DNA of 64,000 nucleotides from Malurus cyaneus samueli (Eukaryota; Chordata; Aves; Passeriformes; Maluridae): contig CM019215.1 in assembly GCA_009741485.1 (NCBI GenBank), positions 78,329,948 to 78,393,947 on the forward strand. Reading direction: 5' to 3'. The notes below the pieces were generated by a model. That model was not told the origin of the DNA and did no database searches. It saw only the letters and a list, made by a program, of their open reading frames with translations. How positions within the stretch are numbered: the stretch's first letter is position 1; every line of letters begins with the position of its first letter. The translations under genes and the position numbers were made by a program. Positions 27,101-38,703 of the stretch are shown piece after piece.

Positions 27101-27120
27101 TCTAGATAAAAATGGTAGAT
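21151..27120. other. Long AT-rich stretch without a supported gene
   Basis: About 6 kb with no open frame above about 100 codons and no repeat family that I can name. Local features: T run at 21,520-21,533; TA dinucleotide run near 24,920; overlapping small AT hairpins at 24,778-24,800; T run of about 20 at 26,162-26,181; A/C tract at 26,988-27,022. The part 23,640-24,250 is rich in ATTA/TAAT and ACAAT words and could be a conserved noncoding element. Confidence 0.5.
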
Positions 27121-28086
27121 TGACCTTGGCTGGCTGCCATGTGCCCACCAAGCCACTGTACTATTCCTTTTCCATCAAGAGGACAGAGGAGAAAATACAA
27201 TGAAAAGTCATGGGTCAAGAAAAGGACAAGGAAATGGCTTACCAATTGCCATCATGGGCAAAACAGACTCACCTTGGAGAAATTAATTTAATTTGTTGCC
27301 AATTAATTGTAACAGAGTGAGATAGTGAGAAATAAAACAAAATTAAAACAACCTTATCCCTGCATCTCCCTTCTTATCAGTCTCTGTTTCACTTCTAACT
27401 CTTCTGCCTCCTTCTGACTGGTGCAGATGCATGGGGAATAGGACTTTTGCTCAATTCATAAAGCTTTGTCTTTGCCACTCCTTCCTCCTCACATGCTGTT
27501 CGTCAGCTCCAGCATGGACTCCCACCCACAGGATGCAATCTTTCACAAAATGATCCAATGAGCATCTTTCCCACAGGCTACAATTGTCCAAGAACTGTTC
27601 TGGAATGGGTCCTTTCCATGTGGTGCAGTCCTTCCAGAGCAGGCTACTCCAATGTGGGACCTCCATGGGACCCATGTCCTGCCAGGAGTTTGCTCCAGCA
27701 TGGGCTTTCCACAGGCTACAGCTTTCCTTGGGACATATCCACCTGCTGCAGAGTGAATTCCTGTTCCACCATGGTCCTCCATGGGTTGCAAAGGGATAGC
27801 CTGGCTAACCACACTCTTGGTCCTGCAGAGTTGTTTCTCTCACTTGTTGTTAATCCTCTCTCCCAGCTGCTGTTGCACTGCATTTTTTACCCTTTCTTAA
27901 AGACGTCGTTACTGAGGTGAAGCCACAGACATTGGCTGGCTCAGCTTTGGCCAGTGGCTGGTGCCCCTTGGACTATGCTGGAACTCCAATATGGAAGAGT
28001 CCAGCGTGGGGACAGCTTCTGATATCTTCTTACAAATGTCACCCCTTCAGTCCCTCCCACGGTCCTCCTACCAAAACCTTGCCACA
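27121..28086 (-). mobile_element. Long ERV-type LTR, solo-looking
   Basis: On the minus strand the element would start TGTGGCAAGGTTTTGGTAGG at 28,086 and end with CA at 27,121, about 966 bases. It resembles a long retroviral LTR-like repeat that I recall as widespread in bird genomes; landmarks are the Cys/Gly-free tandem-repeat middle, the TTTAAGAAAGG box and an ATTAAA near the 3' end. The flanking pentamers are TAGAT (27,116-27,120) and TAAAT (28,087-28,091), four of five identical, which would fit an ERVL-like 5-bp target-site duplication. No gag, pol or env text is seen beside it, so a solo LTR is likely. Family name and exact ends are unverified. Confidence 0.65.
27505..27800 (-). repeat. 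Degenerate tandem repeats inside the LTR
   Basis: Six or seven imperfect units of roughly 40-48 bases follow one another. Each has the pattern CTCCAxxxTGGGxCC followed by TTCCAxGGGxTxCAG; examples of the core are CTCCAGCATGGACTCC, CTGGAATGGGTCC, CTCCAATGTGGGACC and CTCCAGCATGGGC. The repeated translation on the minus strand (ACGK-like motifs) is a by-product. Such arrays in an LTR U3 region often hold repeated transcription-factor sites; that role is inference here. Confidence 0.7.
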
Positions 28087-30025
28087 TAAATTAAATATAA
28101 TTATTTAAATTAATGATTTCTTTCTTAGTGGACAAAACCTTCCATAGACCTTCACTTGCATGACCTAATGTGATTGTTATATCATTGTCACAAAACACTG
28201 TGATTTTTTTCTACCAATGCAATCTTGGTAACAAATCAGCATGGAGAAGGAAATCCATGTTCAAATGTGAATATCCATTTGGAGATAAATAGGGTATCTA
28301 TCAACACATCAATCTGTGTTGGTTCTTTAGAAAAAAATAAAGTTCAGGACTGAGTTTTGAGGTTATTGTAGTCATTTAACATCTCTTTCTGCTTTGTTTC
28401 ACTAGTGGCTATAAATAGCATTCACTAAAATAAAGAACCTGATGACTGTCATTTATGATATAACATGTGAATTCAAAAGCTAATGAATTAATATGGAGCC
28501 AAATATGACTTTGGCTTGTCCCATAAATAAAACCCATTTTCTAGATATATTTATAAGTGTAATATTTCTGTGGCATTGTTGTTTTTATACAAGCCTCCTC
28601 TAAACTTTATTGAAAATGTTATAAAAACATTCCTTGCTCTATCTTGCTTAGACTGCCATTCTTACCCATTACTGGTAACTTACAATTATGGTAAGTTAAA
28701 ACATATTGCTACAGTAAAAGGTCAGTAGTGTTACCTGACACAACATTTTGTTAGTGTTTTCTGAAATATTTTTCCTCCTATATACGATATATTTCGGTTT
28801 GCTGAACATATTGTACATACACATCTCCAAGTCAGTGTCAGTTGCTCAGGAATTATTGACAGCTGAAATGTACCATAAACAGATCTTAGAGTAGCTTGCA
28901 GTGTAAGTTATATTCTGAAGATGTGGGTATTTAAGTGGGAGCTGTGATAACTCTGGGACAGAGAAGTTAATCTTTTTTTTATTATTATTTTGTTCTGCTT
29001 CAATACATCCAGTCTCCTCATTTAAGGTGTTACAGCTTATTATTTTAGCAACTAGTCCAAGGCTTTTCTCCATATTTCTGATTGTGAGATGAAATAACAT
29101 TCAATCAGTGTATTTACTCTGTCATGATGACTGTGGTTGCAAAGGTGTTCATTGGTTGTAAGTTTCAAGTGCTTATAACTTTGAAGGAGTTACTCTTTAA
29201 GCTGACATTTTATGTACCCTTTGTTAGCTCATGGGTGAGGTTGCTCAAATTTGTGATAAGTTAGAATAGCTTTTTGCTTAGAATTTTGCCAGCTTGCACA
29301 CTTTAAAGCCTTCCATCCTGATAAACTCATATACAGTAGCACATAAAAGATAATACATTTGCTATAGTTTTATCCTCTGATAGATAAGGTATTTTTCCTA
29401 CATGTAGAAATACTGAAGTTAAAAGAGAGAGGATAGTTGTAATGCACTTTATTGGATGAATTATTATAATAGAATTGCAAAAGAAAGTGTTCAAATGCAG
29501 GAAAGAGGAGTGAACACAAAAAAAATTAACTCCTGCCACTGGGGTAATAAGGACTAAGAAAAAGCAGCCTGACAATAAAGATATTTTAAATATTTCTCTG
29601 ATTGAGTATCTGCATGATCAATTAAGTGTTCACAGATGACATCAGCATGATTAGTACAAGGTGTGAGGAAGGGAACCAAAAGGGTGAAGGCAAGGAAGAC
29701 TTTCACTGTGTTAAATCACATAAATCCCACTGCTTTGTATTCGTGCCCCCTCTCATTAGCTTTAATTTTTGGAAAAAGCAATAGGAGGTTGAAAGTAGCA
29801 ACAATTTCATTTTAAATTTGTGGAAATAAATCAAATAATGGCAAGTAACCTGAGTTTTCTGATTTCTGCCTGATCTGAGAAACTCCTTTAAATTCTTTGT
29901 CTTATCCCATAAGCATTTTATTGCCAGAACTTTCAGCAGAAAAGTTTCTGATGCTTAAGTAGCCTTGTTCACCATTCAAATGTGCAAGGTGTTGGCATTG
30001 GGAAACAGGGCGCTTCCATCTTCCA

Positions 30026-30027
<2 letters not shown>

Positions 30028-30063
<36 letters not shown>
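30028..30063. repeat. Uninterrupted run of 36 T
   Basis: A pure T homopolymer. It is followed by ATCAGGG and preceded by a duplicated TTCCATC. No retrocopy body can be recognised next to it, so it is read as a mononucleotide microsatellite; the exact length is likely to vary between individuals and assemblies. Confidence 0.95.
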
Positions 30064-30065
<2 letters not shown>

Positions 30066-30640
30066 CAGGGTGTACAATCAGCATTCAAAGAATGTCAGAG
30101 AAAGGGAGAAAAGTTTGTATCCTATAGTGACATGTTAACCAAAATGGTGTTCACTGAGGGGGAAGATGAAGTTATGAATCCTCACAGGTGAAGAGTGGGG
30201 CTGAGCCTGGGTCTTTTCTGTGTTTGAACAGAGGATTTCAACAACCTTTTCAAAGTTTTAAAGAAGGGAATAGTCTTTAGGAAAGGCTATCAGAATCTAA
30301 TTCTGGGATCAGGTTTTGGAATTTCCAGGTGAGTTAAAGTACTAACCTGTGTAAAGCAGTAATTCTGGAGATACATTTTTTCCTTCTTTGGTCTCTCTTA
30401 TTTTAATGGCACGATATTCTAGCACTGATTAATACTTCTGATTTACTTAATTATTCCCAGTTGCTACACAGATTTTTGATATCCTTTTCAGAACATTGAC
30501 TAGTCTCTGGGCCCAGTCTTTATAGCTGGTTGCTGGTTGCTGATATATTTGGAACAAAATGTATATATTCTACTATAATTCTGCATCTTCTTTTAGAAAT
30601 AAACTTTTTTTTTGTACATTGTAAATATATAGTACCAAAA

Positions 30641-30724
30641 TTTTTTTGTTTTTTTTTTTTGTTTTTTTTTTTGTTTGTTTTTTTTGTTTTTGTTGTTTTT
30701 TTTGTTTGTTTTTTTTTTTTGTTT
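30641..30724. repeat. T tract interrupted by G
   Basis: About 84 bases made only of T and G, with T runs up to 12. The apparent 70-codon frames on both strands are artefacts. Confidence 0.9.
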
Positions 30725-33700
30725 CTTGAAATAGGCTTCATCTAGCACTTAAGTTGCTGGTATGTAATAAAGTATTAGGAACCAGTCCTTGAAAGTATGA
30801 CTTTATCCTTTCTCTTCAGTTTAACCTTGAATTTAAATGTTCCATTTTATCACAAGCACGTCTATAAGCAATTTAGCTTGTGAAGTTTTGTGAATTTTAA
30901 GCTAGAAATCAGATCTTTGTTCCAAAGGTATTCCAACAGATGCTGCTGACTCTTGTTTTAACTTAGCTAGACTCCAGCTGATTCCTTCTGTCATTTCTAC
31001 TGTGTCACTGAAATCTCCTGCAAGATGAAGGAAACAGCCCAGTGACAGCAGTATTTGTGACAGTCAGTATCCAGAAAACAGATGCCAGGTGAAACCCCTT
31101 CACTGTGCTCTCTGAAACTTCTAGCTGTGAAATGCATCTTCTGGCTACGCTCTTCCAATTCATGGTAACAGAATCTGTTCAAGGTTAAAAGGTACATACC
31201 TCTAAGCCACAGTTTGTTCTTGGCTTTGGCTCTGTGCAAGAGGCAAATAGCAGATGCTGCAGCCTCATGATGCTGCACGTGAAAAGCTAGCATGGCATGG
31301 TAAGCAGCAGTAAAAGGTAATTCATGTGGCTGCATGCAAAACAGAAACACCTTCATAAAACTGAGAGGTACATCAGCTGGTTCTTAGGTCAGGGTTAATT
31401 CCATGCTTCCTTTTTGACAGTGAAGAAAAGTTTACTACATGTAAGAGAGTATCCTTTTTGTTCTGTTTTGCTTTTAGAAAAAAAAAAATGTGTAAAACTC
31501 TTTTAGAGCTAAAATCTAATACAACCTAAGTAAAGAGTAGTTAGGTCCAAGGACTTATCATCCATCATCAAGTTCAATTTCATCATCCCCATAGGAAAAG
31601 TCTGGTGGTTTAGAACTAGGGCATAAAAGCAGAGTTGGGAAGAAATTTCATATTGCACTAGTCAATGTCTATCAACATTTAGATTTTGCAGCACATCTTT
31701 CATGAACCTTTGTATTTTTACCAAATATTGGTCTCAGGCTTGAAACACTGTTCATAATAACTTTGACCTGGTATAATATTAAAGGTGTATGTTGGCTGGT
31801 ATGGCCTAGCAAATCAACCTCTTGACATTCTGTTTTAACACAGATTTGAATGTCAAATTATATCCTTGTTTTGACTGTTAATTTGGAAATTAATATTTAA
31901 AAATTCCTCCCTGTGCTGATAAATGCTTTCCTCTATGGTGACATCTCCCAAGCTTGTAAGGTATGGAGCCCATATTTCATCACAGGACAGACTGGAAATG
32001 GTGGCCTGCCTGCATGCCCAGGAGCACTTTGTATCATCAGTCACAATATTTGGTAACATTTTCTTTTAATAATTTTAAGCAAAAAAAAAATCTATCTCAT
32101 TTGTTCACATGTTCAAATCTCATGTATTATTAACTTTCATTGCATTCATTCTCTGAATATTGTTTCCAGATCAAATATTCAGTTAAAAAAGGGAAAGAAT
32201 ATTTGGAACACTGGAGGTCCTACTTTCTTGTAGCTTATATTTCCGCTCACTTGCATTTTATCAATTTTATAAATAAAGGTGCAAGTTATTATCCTGCATT
32301 TATCTACAGTAAGGAGCTCTGTCACTGACTCACTTTTATCAAGCATATTTTTCTGTGTAATTCACAGAATTGTAATAAAAATGTGAAATCTACTCTGTGT
32401 GCAGATTGGAAGAGTTTTCCTGGTTGTAGAAGCAACAGGAAAGGGAAGCATAATTAAGAATGGCAGTGGAGACAACGCCTAAAGCAGCAGGTCAAGATCA
32501 TAAGTTGGCACAAAACACTCCTGGAAAAGCACAAGACTGCCTCCATGTGATGAAAATCAAGGTCAGACTCTCAGACACAGGCTATCCATCCTAAGATATG
32601 ACTGGAACTGGAGCTCTAATTACTCCTTCTGTCCCTAGAAAGCAAAAAAAAAAGAGAAATTCAAATGACTCTGAAAAGTAAGACAGGATGGAAAAAAAGA
32701 CTGTTGACCTTGCGAGCACCTTGAAGATACAACAGATATTTCCAAATGCTACACAACAGCCAACCTAAGAAACTACAAAATACAGGTAGGACTAGAACAG
32801 TTCAAGAAAAATATGCCTTTGCTGTGAATTTGCTGTAAGTTAGAGCTCTTGGAGATGGGTGTATTCGTACCTGTGAGTCTTGGCAGTGGAGTGTGAAGGG
32901 AATTGGTTTTCTTTTTTAAGATCCAACTTCTTTTCTTCGGGGTCATTTTCCTCAATTTATTGGTGCAAATTTGGGATGTTGAAAAGTATGGAGTTTGATG
33001 AGTGTTTTCAGCAGGTAAAACCCAACTGAATCCTTACAGTCTCTTAGCTGTTGTTAGGAACAGCAGTGGGATCTGCAAGCTGAGGCTGCTCCTAGCTGGA
33101 AGAACAAATGTATGATATGAATAGACAGTAATTTGGATTATCTCTTTGTTCCCCTTAAACATCTGTAAAGAGAAACTCCTTGAAATAAAGCAAAGGCATT
33201 ATGCTTTGCATTATAATATCTTTTCTTCCATTTTAAGCTGAAGATTTTATTTTGTACATTACTGAGGTCCTATTGTAAGAAAAAGGCTAATTTAGCTTTG
33301 CAACTTCTGACTCTTTTTAAAGGTTAACCTTTTGAAAAGGAAGCAGCTTGACTGTCCCTTTTGAATTGTTAGCCCATGAAAAATTGTGTGTGGGAGTTGT
33401 TAATCTATTGAGAAAAATCTATTGCTGATATTCTTAGCACTTCAATATCTGGTTGTCAGTTTTGCATTTTTCTTGCAGTTACCATTTTATTCACAATAAC
33501 TACATGTCATTATTTTCTGGCCTCATGTATTTTATCTGTTGTAAATTCCTTTATTCATTTTTATCGTTCATCTTCAGAACATCCTGTTTTATTTCTCTGA
33601 TTCTCAGTAATATTTTGCCATTGCCACACCATGCATTCATTGATTCTTTACTATAAATAACCTTCCAATTTCATCGTGGAAGTCCTGTGGAGATGCATCC

Positions 33701-34079
33701 CTTGCAATTATACCCTTGTAGAGAGATATCTGTCCCTCTCAGACAGAATGTACAAAAGATTTTAATATAAATATAATGTGATACACATTTAAATTTGTCT
33801 TTGAGCTCAATAGGGGCCCTTATCCTGTATCCTTTGTACAAAAAGCAGTGGTACAAGACAGTTTAACAGGTTTTAAATGATGATATCCTGGTATGAATAC
33901 GTATTTCGGGATAGCTAACTGAACGTTTGTAAGCAGCAAAAGAGTAGGATAGGCATGGTTATCTACTATTTTGCCTTATCTACTTTCCAAAAATATTGAT
34001 CCTAATCTCTCAGAGCCTCTAGTCTCCTTCACTTCAGTGAAATTGTGCCATTTATCTCTAGTTTACTTCAGATTAGGGA

Positions 34080-34513
34080 TCAGGGAGCATCAAGATCCTC
34101 TTCCAACCATGCCAGAAGACAGCTATACAACTGCTGGACCTTGGATCACAGCCCTGAGTGCCAATAACAGAAGGAAAGAAAAACATCTCTGGAGGTGATG
34201 GAAGAGCACAGCAATGGTGATGCTGCACCCCATGATACTGGAGCAACCCTCCTGGCTCATCAGAGGCCTGAACCTAGAGCAGGTCGAGAGGGAGGATGCA
34301 CCTCCCCAGCTATGGGACTGCCTACGGTGCCTCTTCGTGGGTGGAGGAGGCGACAAGGGTGTACTTGCCTGTCTAATGTGTGTATTGGCTGAGGGGCTAC
34401 TACCATTTGAAGGGGCTTAGGGTTAGGCTGATCAGACTGATTACACTGATCAGACTCCCCAGTGAAGCACCAGGGAGGGTAAAAGATTGATAAATCTTCA
34501 CTGAGTCCCTACA
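34080..34513 (+). other. GC-rich flank, possibly ERV internal remnant
   Basis: This block lies directly 5' of an LTR and is much GC-richer than the DNA to its left. It contains a purine-rich stretch (CAGGGAGGGTAAAAG, 34,471-34,485) that could be a polypurine tract, although it is about 28 bases short of the LTR start chosen here. It also contains a telomere-like TTAGGGTTAGG (34,418-34,428) and two copies of CTGATCAGACT. No retroviral protein domain is recognisable. It may be the 3' internal end of a defective provirus or unrelated sequence. Confidence 0.35.
34428..34456. repeat. Direct repeat of CTGATCAGACT
   Basis: The 11-mer occurs exactly at 34,428-34,438 and at 34,446-34,456, a period of 18 bases. 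Each contains the palindrome TGATCA. The regular spacing could be a paired protein-binding site or a local duplication. Confidence 0.8.
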
Positions 34514-34985
34514 TGTCTTGGGTTACAATGTAAGGGGTAACCAAAACTTTGTGTTCTGCTACCATCTACATGAAAGGTAAAAATGGGATGGCATCTCCAG
34601 TAATGGGCCATCCTGGTCTCCAGGAGTGACTCACAGAACTCCATGATCCCATTGTGAAATGCCCCGCCCTGGGGGAGGAAACAAACATTCCTACATGTGT
34701 ATAATCTGGAACTGGGAGACCATGGTACCACCACCATGGAATTCTCAGAGGACAAGAGCTGTCAATAACCACCACTGGACCTCCAGAGAAGGACCAAACC
34801 TTTCCACAGGAGCATCACTTCAACAGGACCACATCCATCACCCCAATAGGACTTAACTGGACAGCTACAACCACCCTGAATAACAGTGTCAAATTCTGAG
34901 TTTCTCGGTTTAAACCAGTGTTTCTGTAATATTGCCTTTATTATAATTTTCATACTAAATTGTATTTCTAACTTGGAATCTCTCA
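34514..34985 (+). mobile_element. ERV LTR, about 470 bp
   Basis: The block starts TGTCTTGGGTTACAATG and ends TCTCA. It has a TATA-like box (TATAAT, 34,700-34,705) and a late AT-rich segment with an ACTAAA poly(A)-like signal at about 34,952. This layout fits a U3-R-U5 LTR and resembles songbird LTRs that I recall. The flanking pentamers are CTACA (34,509-34,513) and CAACA (34,986-34,990), four of five identical. If the GC-rich DNA upstream is retroviral, this is instead the 3' LTR of a truncated copy and that similarity is chance. Boundaries are tentative. Confidence 0.55.
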
Positions 34986-34989
34986 CAAC

Positions 34990-36020
34990 ATATTTGTGTG
35001 GGGTTAATTCCCTCGCGCATGCCAGAGCCAACTATGGGCTTGAACCTCTTGTCTGCACCAAGAGTAATCAGCAGTGGACAGCAGTGAGGATACTCCTTGT
35101 AAGGGACAAAAATCAATGTTTTTTGTGCTGATTTACTGTCTCTGTGGGGATCCAATAGCACTGGGGATAGATGGGATTCGCCTGTTAGTGTGGAGTGGGA
35201 GTGTCTTTTCAGTAGGACAACCAGCCTGCTGAGGAGAACTTCAAAGAACAATGACAGGTGATGAGTTCAAGAAGTCAAATCTGGTAGCAATTAATGAAAT
35301 GGCATGCAGAAACACTTAAGGAAAGAAAGGGTGATAAGACACCAGCCTTAAGTATGTGTACGAGAAATGAATACAGCCTGAAAAACAGAAAAAGCAAAAG
35401 TTCTGTGAGCAGTCACAAAACGAAAGTGATGTTGGAGTAACTGAGATGTCAAGGGACAGTTTTCACAAATGGAGTACTTCTGTGAATTGTAACAAACTGT
35501 TCAGGAAAAGCAAGGAAGAGGGTAAGGAAGGTTTCCCTCTATGATAAAGAGAACTTGGGCCTATCAGCTCCTCTGTGGAATGCACTCATCAGTGAGTGAG
35601 TAGGCTCATCAATGCCTTATGGTTTATGAACTGAGGAGAGGCCAATGAGGGTGATAACAGGATGGAACTGTTTCAGATCACCAGATCAGAGTAAGGAAGT
35701 GGGCAAAGACTTCTTTAACACATGACGTAAGGCAGTCTTGGGATGAGAGATTCATGCTCTTGCAGGACTGAAACCTCTGACATCTGCAAAAGGCCAACAC
35801 AGTGGAGACTTCTAGAGGACATTGGGGATAATTTACTAATGCAGATGGTGAAGAGGCCAAAAAGAGGGAATGCACATCTGGGTCTGCTCTTCACTGGCAA
35901 TGGTAAAGCTGCTTGGATTAGACAACTGATCTCAGCTTTTACTGTAGTGCCCATGAAACCGAAGTGGCTGTGAAGGTGAAGGTACTGAGAGAGTAGCAGA
36001 GAATGTGTCAAAATGGATAG
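34990..36020 (+). other. Unassigned stretch between LTR and CR1
   Basis: Moderately GC-rich DNA that may be the decayed 5' part of the plus-strand CR1 that becomes clear at 36.03 kb, but I see no convincing endonuclease or linker pattern. The 108-codon minus frame at 35,715-36,041 is not recognisable. Confidence 0.35.
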
Positions 36021-36029
36021 ATCACCTGG

Positions 36030-37190
36030 TCCAAGTTCCATGTAAAAGGGGGCCTAGAGGAGTTTATTCAGAGTTTACTGAAGATTATCTAATACATAAC
36101 AGTGAACATTAACTAACTCAGCTTCAGAAAAGCTTTTGATACTGACTCCTACTAAAAAGGTGGAGTCTAGCTGGCTAAGCACGAGCTCCACGTATGGGCT
36201 CAGAGGGTTGTGGTTAATGCATCATAAACTACCTGGAGACCTGTGACAAGTGGTGGAGGTCTGTAAGAAATGAAGTGCAGTGGGACCTAATTTGGGACCT
36301 GACCTGTTTAAACACTTTATTAATCATCTGGAGGAGGTAATGGAGGATATTTTCACCAATTTTGCACATGATAATACTTTAGCAGAGTGAGTCTATATGC
36401 AAAAAATAGGAGCTGTCACCCAAAGGGACCTAGTAAGGCTGTAAGAATGGGAAGAAAAGTCTCATGAAATGCAACAGGGACAAATACCAAGGACTGTCCC
36501 TGAGCAGGAAACACCAGCGCAAGGACACAGGCTGGGGACTGACTAGGGGCATCTCTGCAGGAAAAGACCTGGAAGTCCTGGCAGACACAAGCTGATTATA
36601 AGCAAGAGTTTGCCCCAGCTGCAAAAAACGGCCAACAGGGCATCAGGAAGTAGTCACAGTGACACAGCCAGGACTTTGAAGGGAGAGACTGTCCCTCTCT
36701 GTTCAGCATTCATGAGATACTCTGGATATTCTGGATACTCACCTGGATACTCTGTTCAGTTTTGGGGTCCTCTGGTACAGAAAGACACTGAGCAGCTGCA
36801 GAAAGCCAGTGGAGGGCCAAAATAGCCGTAACTGGAGAACCTGACCTATGACGAGAAGATGAGAGAATGAGGCTTGCTCAGCCTGGAAAGTGACAGCCTC
36901 AGGACAGCCCAGTATGGCTTGGACCTACCCAAGAGAAAGTAGGAAAGATGATAAAACAGGCTCTTTCAGTAGTAAATGGTTGGAAGAGGAGCTGATGAAC
37001 ATAAGTTGAAATATGAATTTTATTCAGCACACAAGGAAAACTTTGGACAGCCAAGCAGCAGAAAAGTCTGCCCAGAGGCCTTGCAGTCCCCTTCCTTCAA
37101 GCTTTCCAAAATCCAACTAGACAAAGCCCTGAGCAACCTGGTCTGAGCTCTTGTTTTCAGCAGGAAGCTGAACTATATCTCCTGAAATCC
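36030..37190 (+). mobile_element. CR1 LINE, RT core to 3' region, decayed
   Basis: Plus-strand text follows CR1 ORF2 order. A KAFDT-like block at about 36,126-36,145 is followed by a relic of the Gly-Pro-x-Leu-Phe-x-x-Phe-Ile-Asn block at 36,295-36,330. Next comes FAHDNTLA at about 36,361, where the catalytic FADD motif has become FAHD. Then come the relic of the EKDLGVL block at 36,560 and the RPHLEYCVQFWG-like block at 36,750, with the ORF2 tail to about 37,180. In-frame stops and indels are many, so it is a dead copy. The 3' octamer repeats are not visible, so the extreme end is lost. Confidence 0.85.
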
Positions 37191-38599
37191 ATTTCAGCCT
37201 GATTTATTCTTTGATTCAAATTACTCAGTAAACTGGAGCTACTGGATGGCATTTCCTGCCATTTGTGTTCTGCTAGCAGAATAGTCACCAGCAGAGCAGC
37301 GATCACCATTTTGCTTTTCCTAAGATTGCTTTGCATTAGGGATGTGATGGATCCACTTTATTTGGGAGATCAAAAGAAAAACTGAAAAGCTATTCTTTGA
37401 CAAATACACATATGAATAATTAACGTTCTCAGGATGTTAAATTGTGCTACAGCAGGAAGATTTGGCAGGCAGATAACAAGTTAAAATGGCTAATGCTGCT
37501 GACATGGTAGCTGGAACAATGATCTGTGGTAAATGCAGCACTAACAATATGTTTGCCTGGCAACCAACGAAATGCTTTCAATTACTTCATGAACGCAAGA
37601 ATAATTGTTAATTTTAATCTGTCATCTTTAATTTTTAACTCAGGTTTCATTACAAGTCTTGCTCTATGTAAGGATTTAGTTAGTTTTTCCGTTTGAAGAA
37701 ATCTCTCTATGTAATGAGCAAACAAAACCCCTCTTCTAGATCTGCTTTCATTCTAGCAAGTGTACAGACTGTGGCTCATTGATTAAGTACACTGGAATTT
37801 ACACTGCCCACTGATTACAAAGCTAAACAAAACAAAGGGACACAATGTGTCTTTACACTGTGTCTTTCAAATGGCTGTTTTTGAAAAATTGCTGTGGTAG
37901 ATATTCACAACTGGAACATTGTATTGTTTTGAAAAGACATGGAAGAGAGTAAGGAAAATCAGCACTACATTCTGTTCTAGAAAACTGTCAGAAGTGAAGT
38001 TTTAACACTTCTCTAGACCATGGATATGTTACTTGTTATCATCCTCCACACAGTTTCAAAGATTTGGAGTATAGACCACAATGTATTTTCCTGCTTTCTC
38101 AGCCACCAGCATTTACATTAGCAAGCATGTCTCTAAACTCATGAATTCTTTTAAAAGTCAGAGCTGAGAATAACCAAAACTTGAAAAAAAGCACTGAACA
38201 CCATGAGGTTCACATGGAAGAGATATTGGCAGCACTGATTTTCATTTTGTAGGCATGCTTGTATTTCAATACTAATCTAACAAACTGAATAAGTGAATAA
38301 AATTATTTATGAAATATTGATTAAAATACTTTAGTTTGTATTAAAATGCATCACATTTCAAATTAAAGGATGCATTGATGTCTTAAGCTTCAAAATAGGA
38401 ATCTGATACTTGTGGGTTTTCTACAAATTTTAATATAAACTGAAAATAATCTTAAGGTTTTTTCATTACTACCGATACCTTTATACTTGTATTCTTAAAA
38501 TACAGAATGTTTTGCTCCATCATGCTATTGGATGAGGATCCATGTATAAGTACACTGTAGCAAAACCCCAAGCTAGTCAATTGGCTAGTCATTCAATGT
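37191..38599. other. Unique noncoding stretch, possible regulatory element
   Basis: No gene is supported. At 37,430-37,700 the sequence is rich in ATTA/TTAAT words. It carries GTTTGCCTGGCAACC (37,551-37,565), the reverse complement of an RFX X-box-like palindrome. This could be a conserved noncoding element. Confidence 0.4.
37551..37565 (-). promoter_or_regulatory. RFX X-box-like palindrome
   Basis: The word reads GGTTGCCAGGCAAAC on the minus strand, close to the known RFX consensus of two GTTGCC-type half-sites facing each other. It is a motif match only; no promoter or gene is seen nearby. Confidence 0.35.
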
Positions 38600-38703
38600 T
38601 TGGGGTTTTCTTTTGTTTGGATGGTTTGTTTTGTTTTTGTGGGGTTTTTTTTCTGTTTTTTTTTTTTTTTAATGCTTTTTTTTTTTTTTTTTTTTTTTGT
38701 TTG
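38600..38703. repeat. T tract interrupted by G
   Basis: About 100 bases, mainly T and G, with an uninterrupted T run of more than 20 near its right end and one AATGC interruption. The poly-Phe and poly-Lys frames here are artefacts. Confidence 0.9.

Larger units (their letters stand above)
28087..34080. other. AT-rich noncoding stretch, no supported gene
   Basis: No gene or named repeat is recognised. It contains a T36 run (30,028-30,063) and a T/G tract (30,641-30,724). The 119-codon minus frame at 30,997-31,356 is His- and Cys-rich but has no family pattern, no splice context and no neighbouring coding exon, so I treat it as chance. Confidence 0.5.

Noticed and set aside
30028..30063. T36 as the reverse-complemented poly(A) tail of a processed pseudogene
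   Set aside because: No gene-like body lies to its right and no clear target duplication brackets it. Active L1-type retrotransposition is not typical of birds.
30997..31356. 119-codon minus-strand frame rich in His and Cys
   Set aside because: No zinc-finger or other spacing pattern and no splice context. A chance frame of this length is expected in 64 kb read six ways.
34418..34428. Interstitial telomere repeat (TTAGGGTTAGG)
   Set aside because: Fewer than two full units; not an array.
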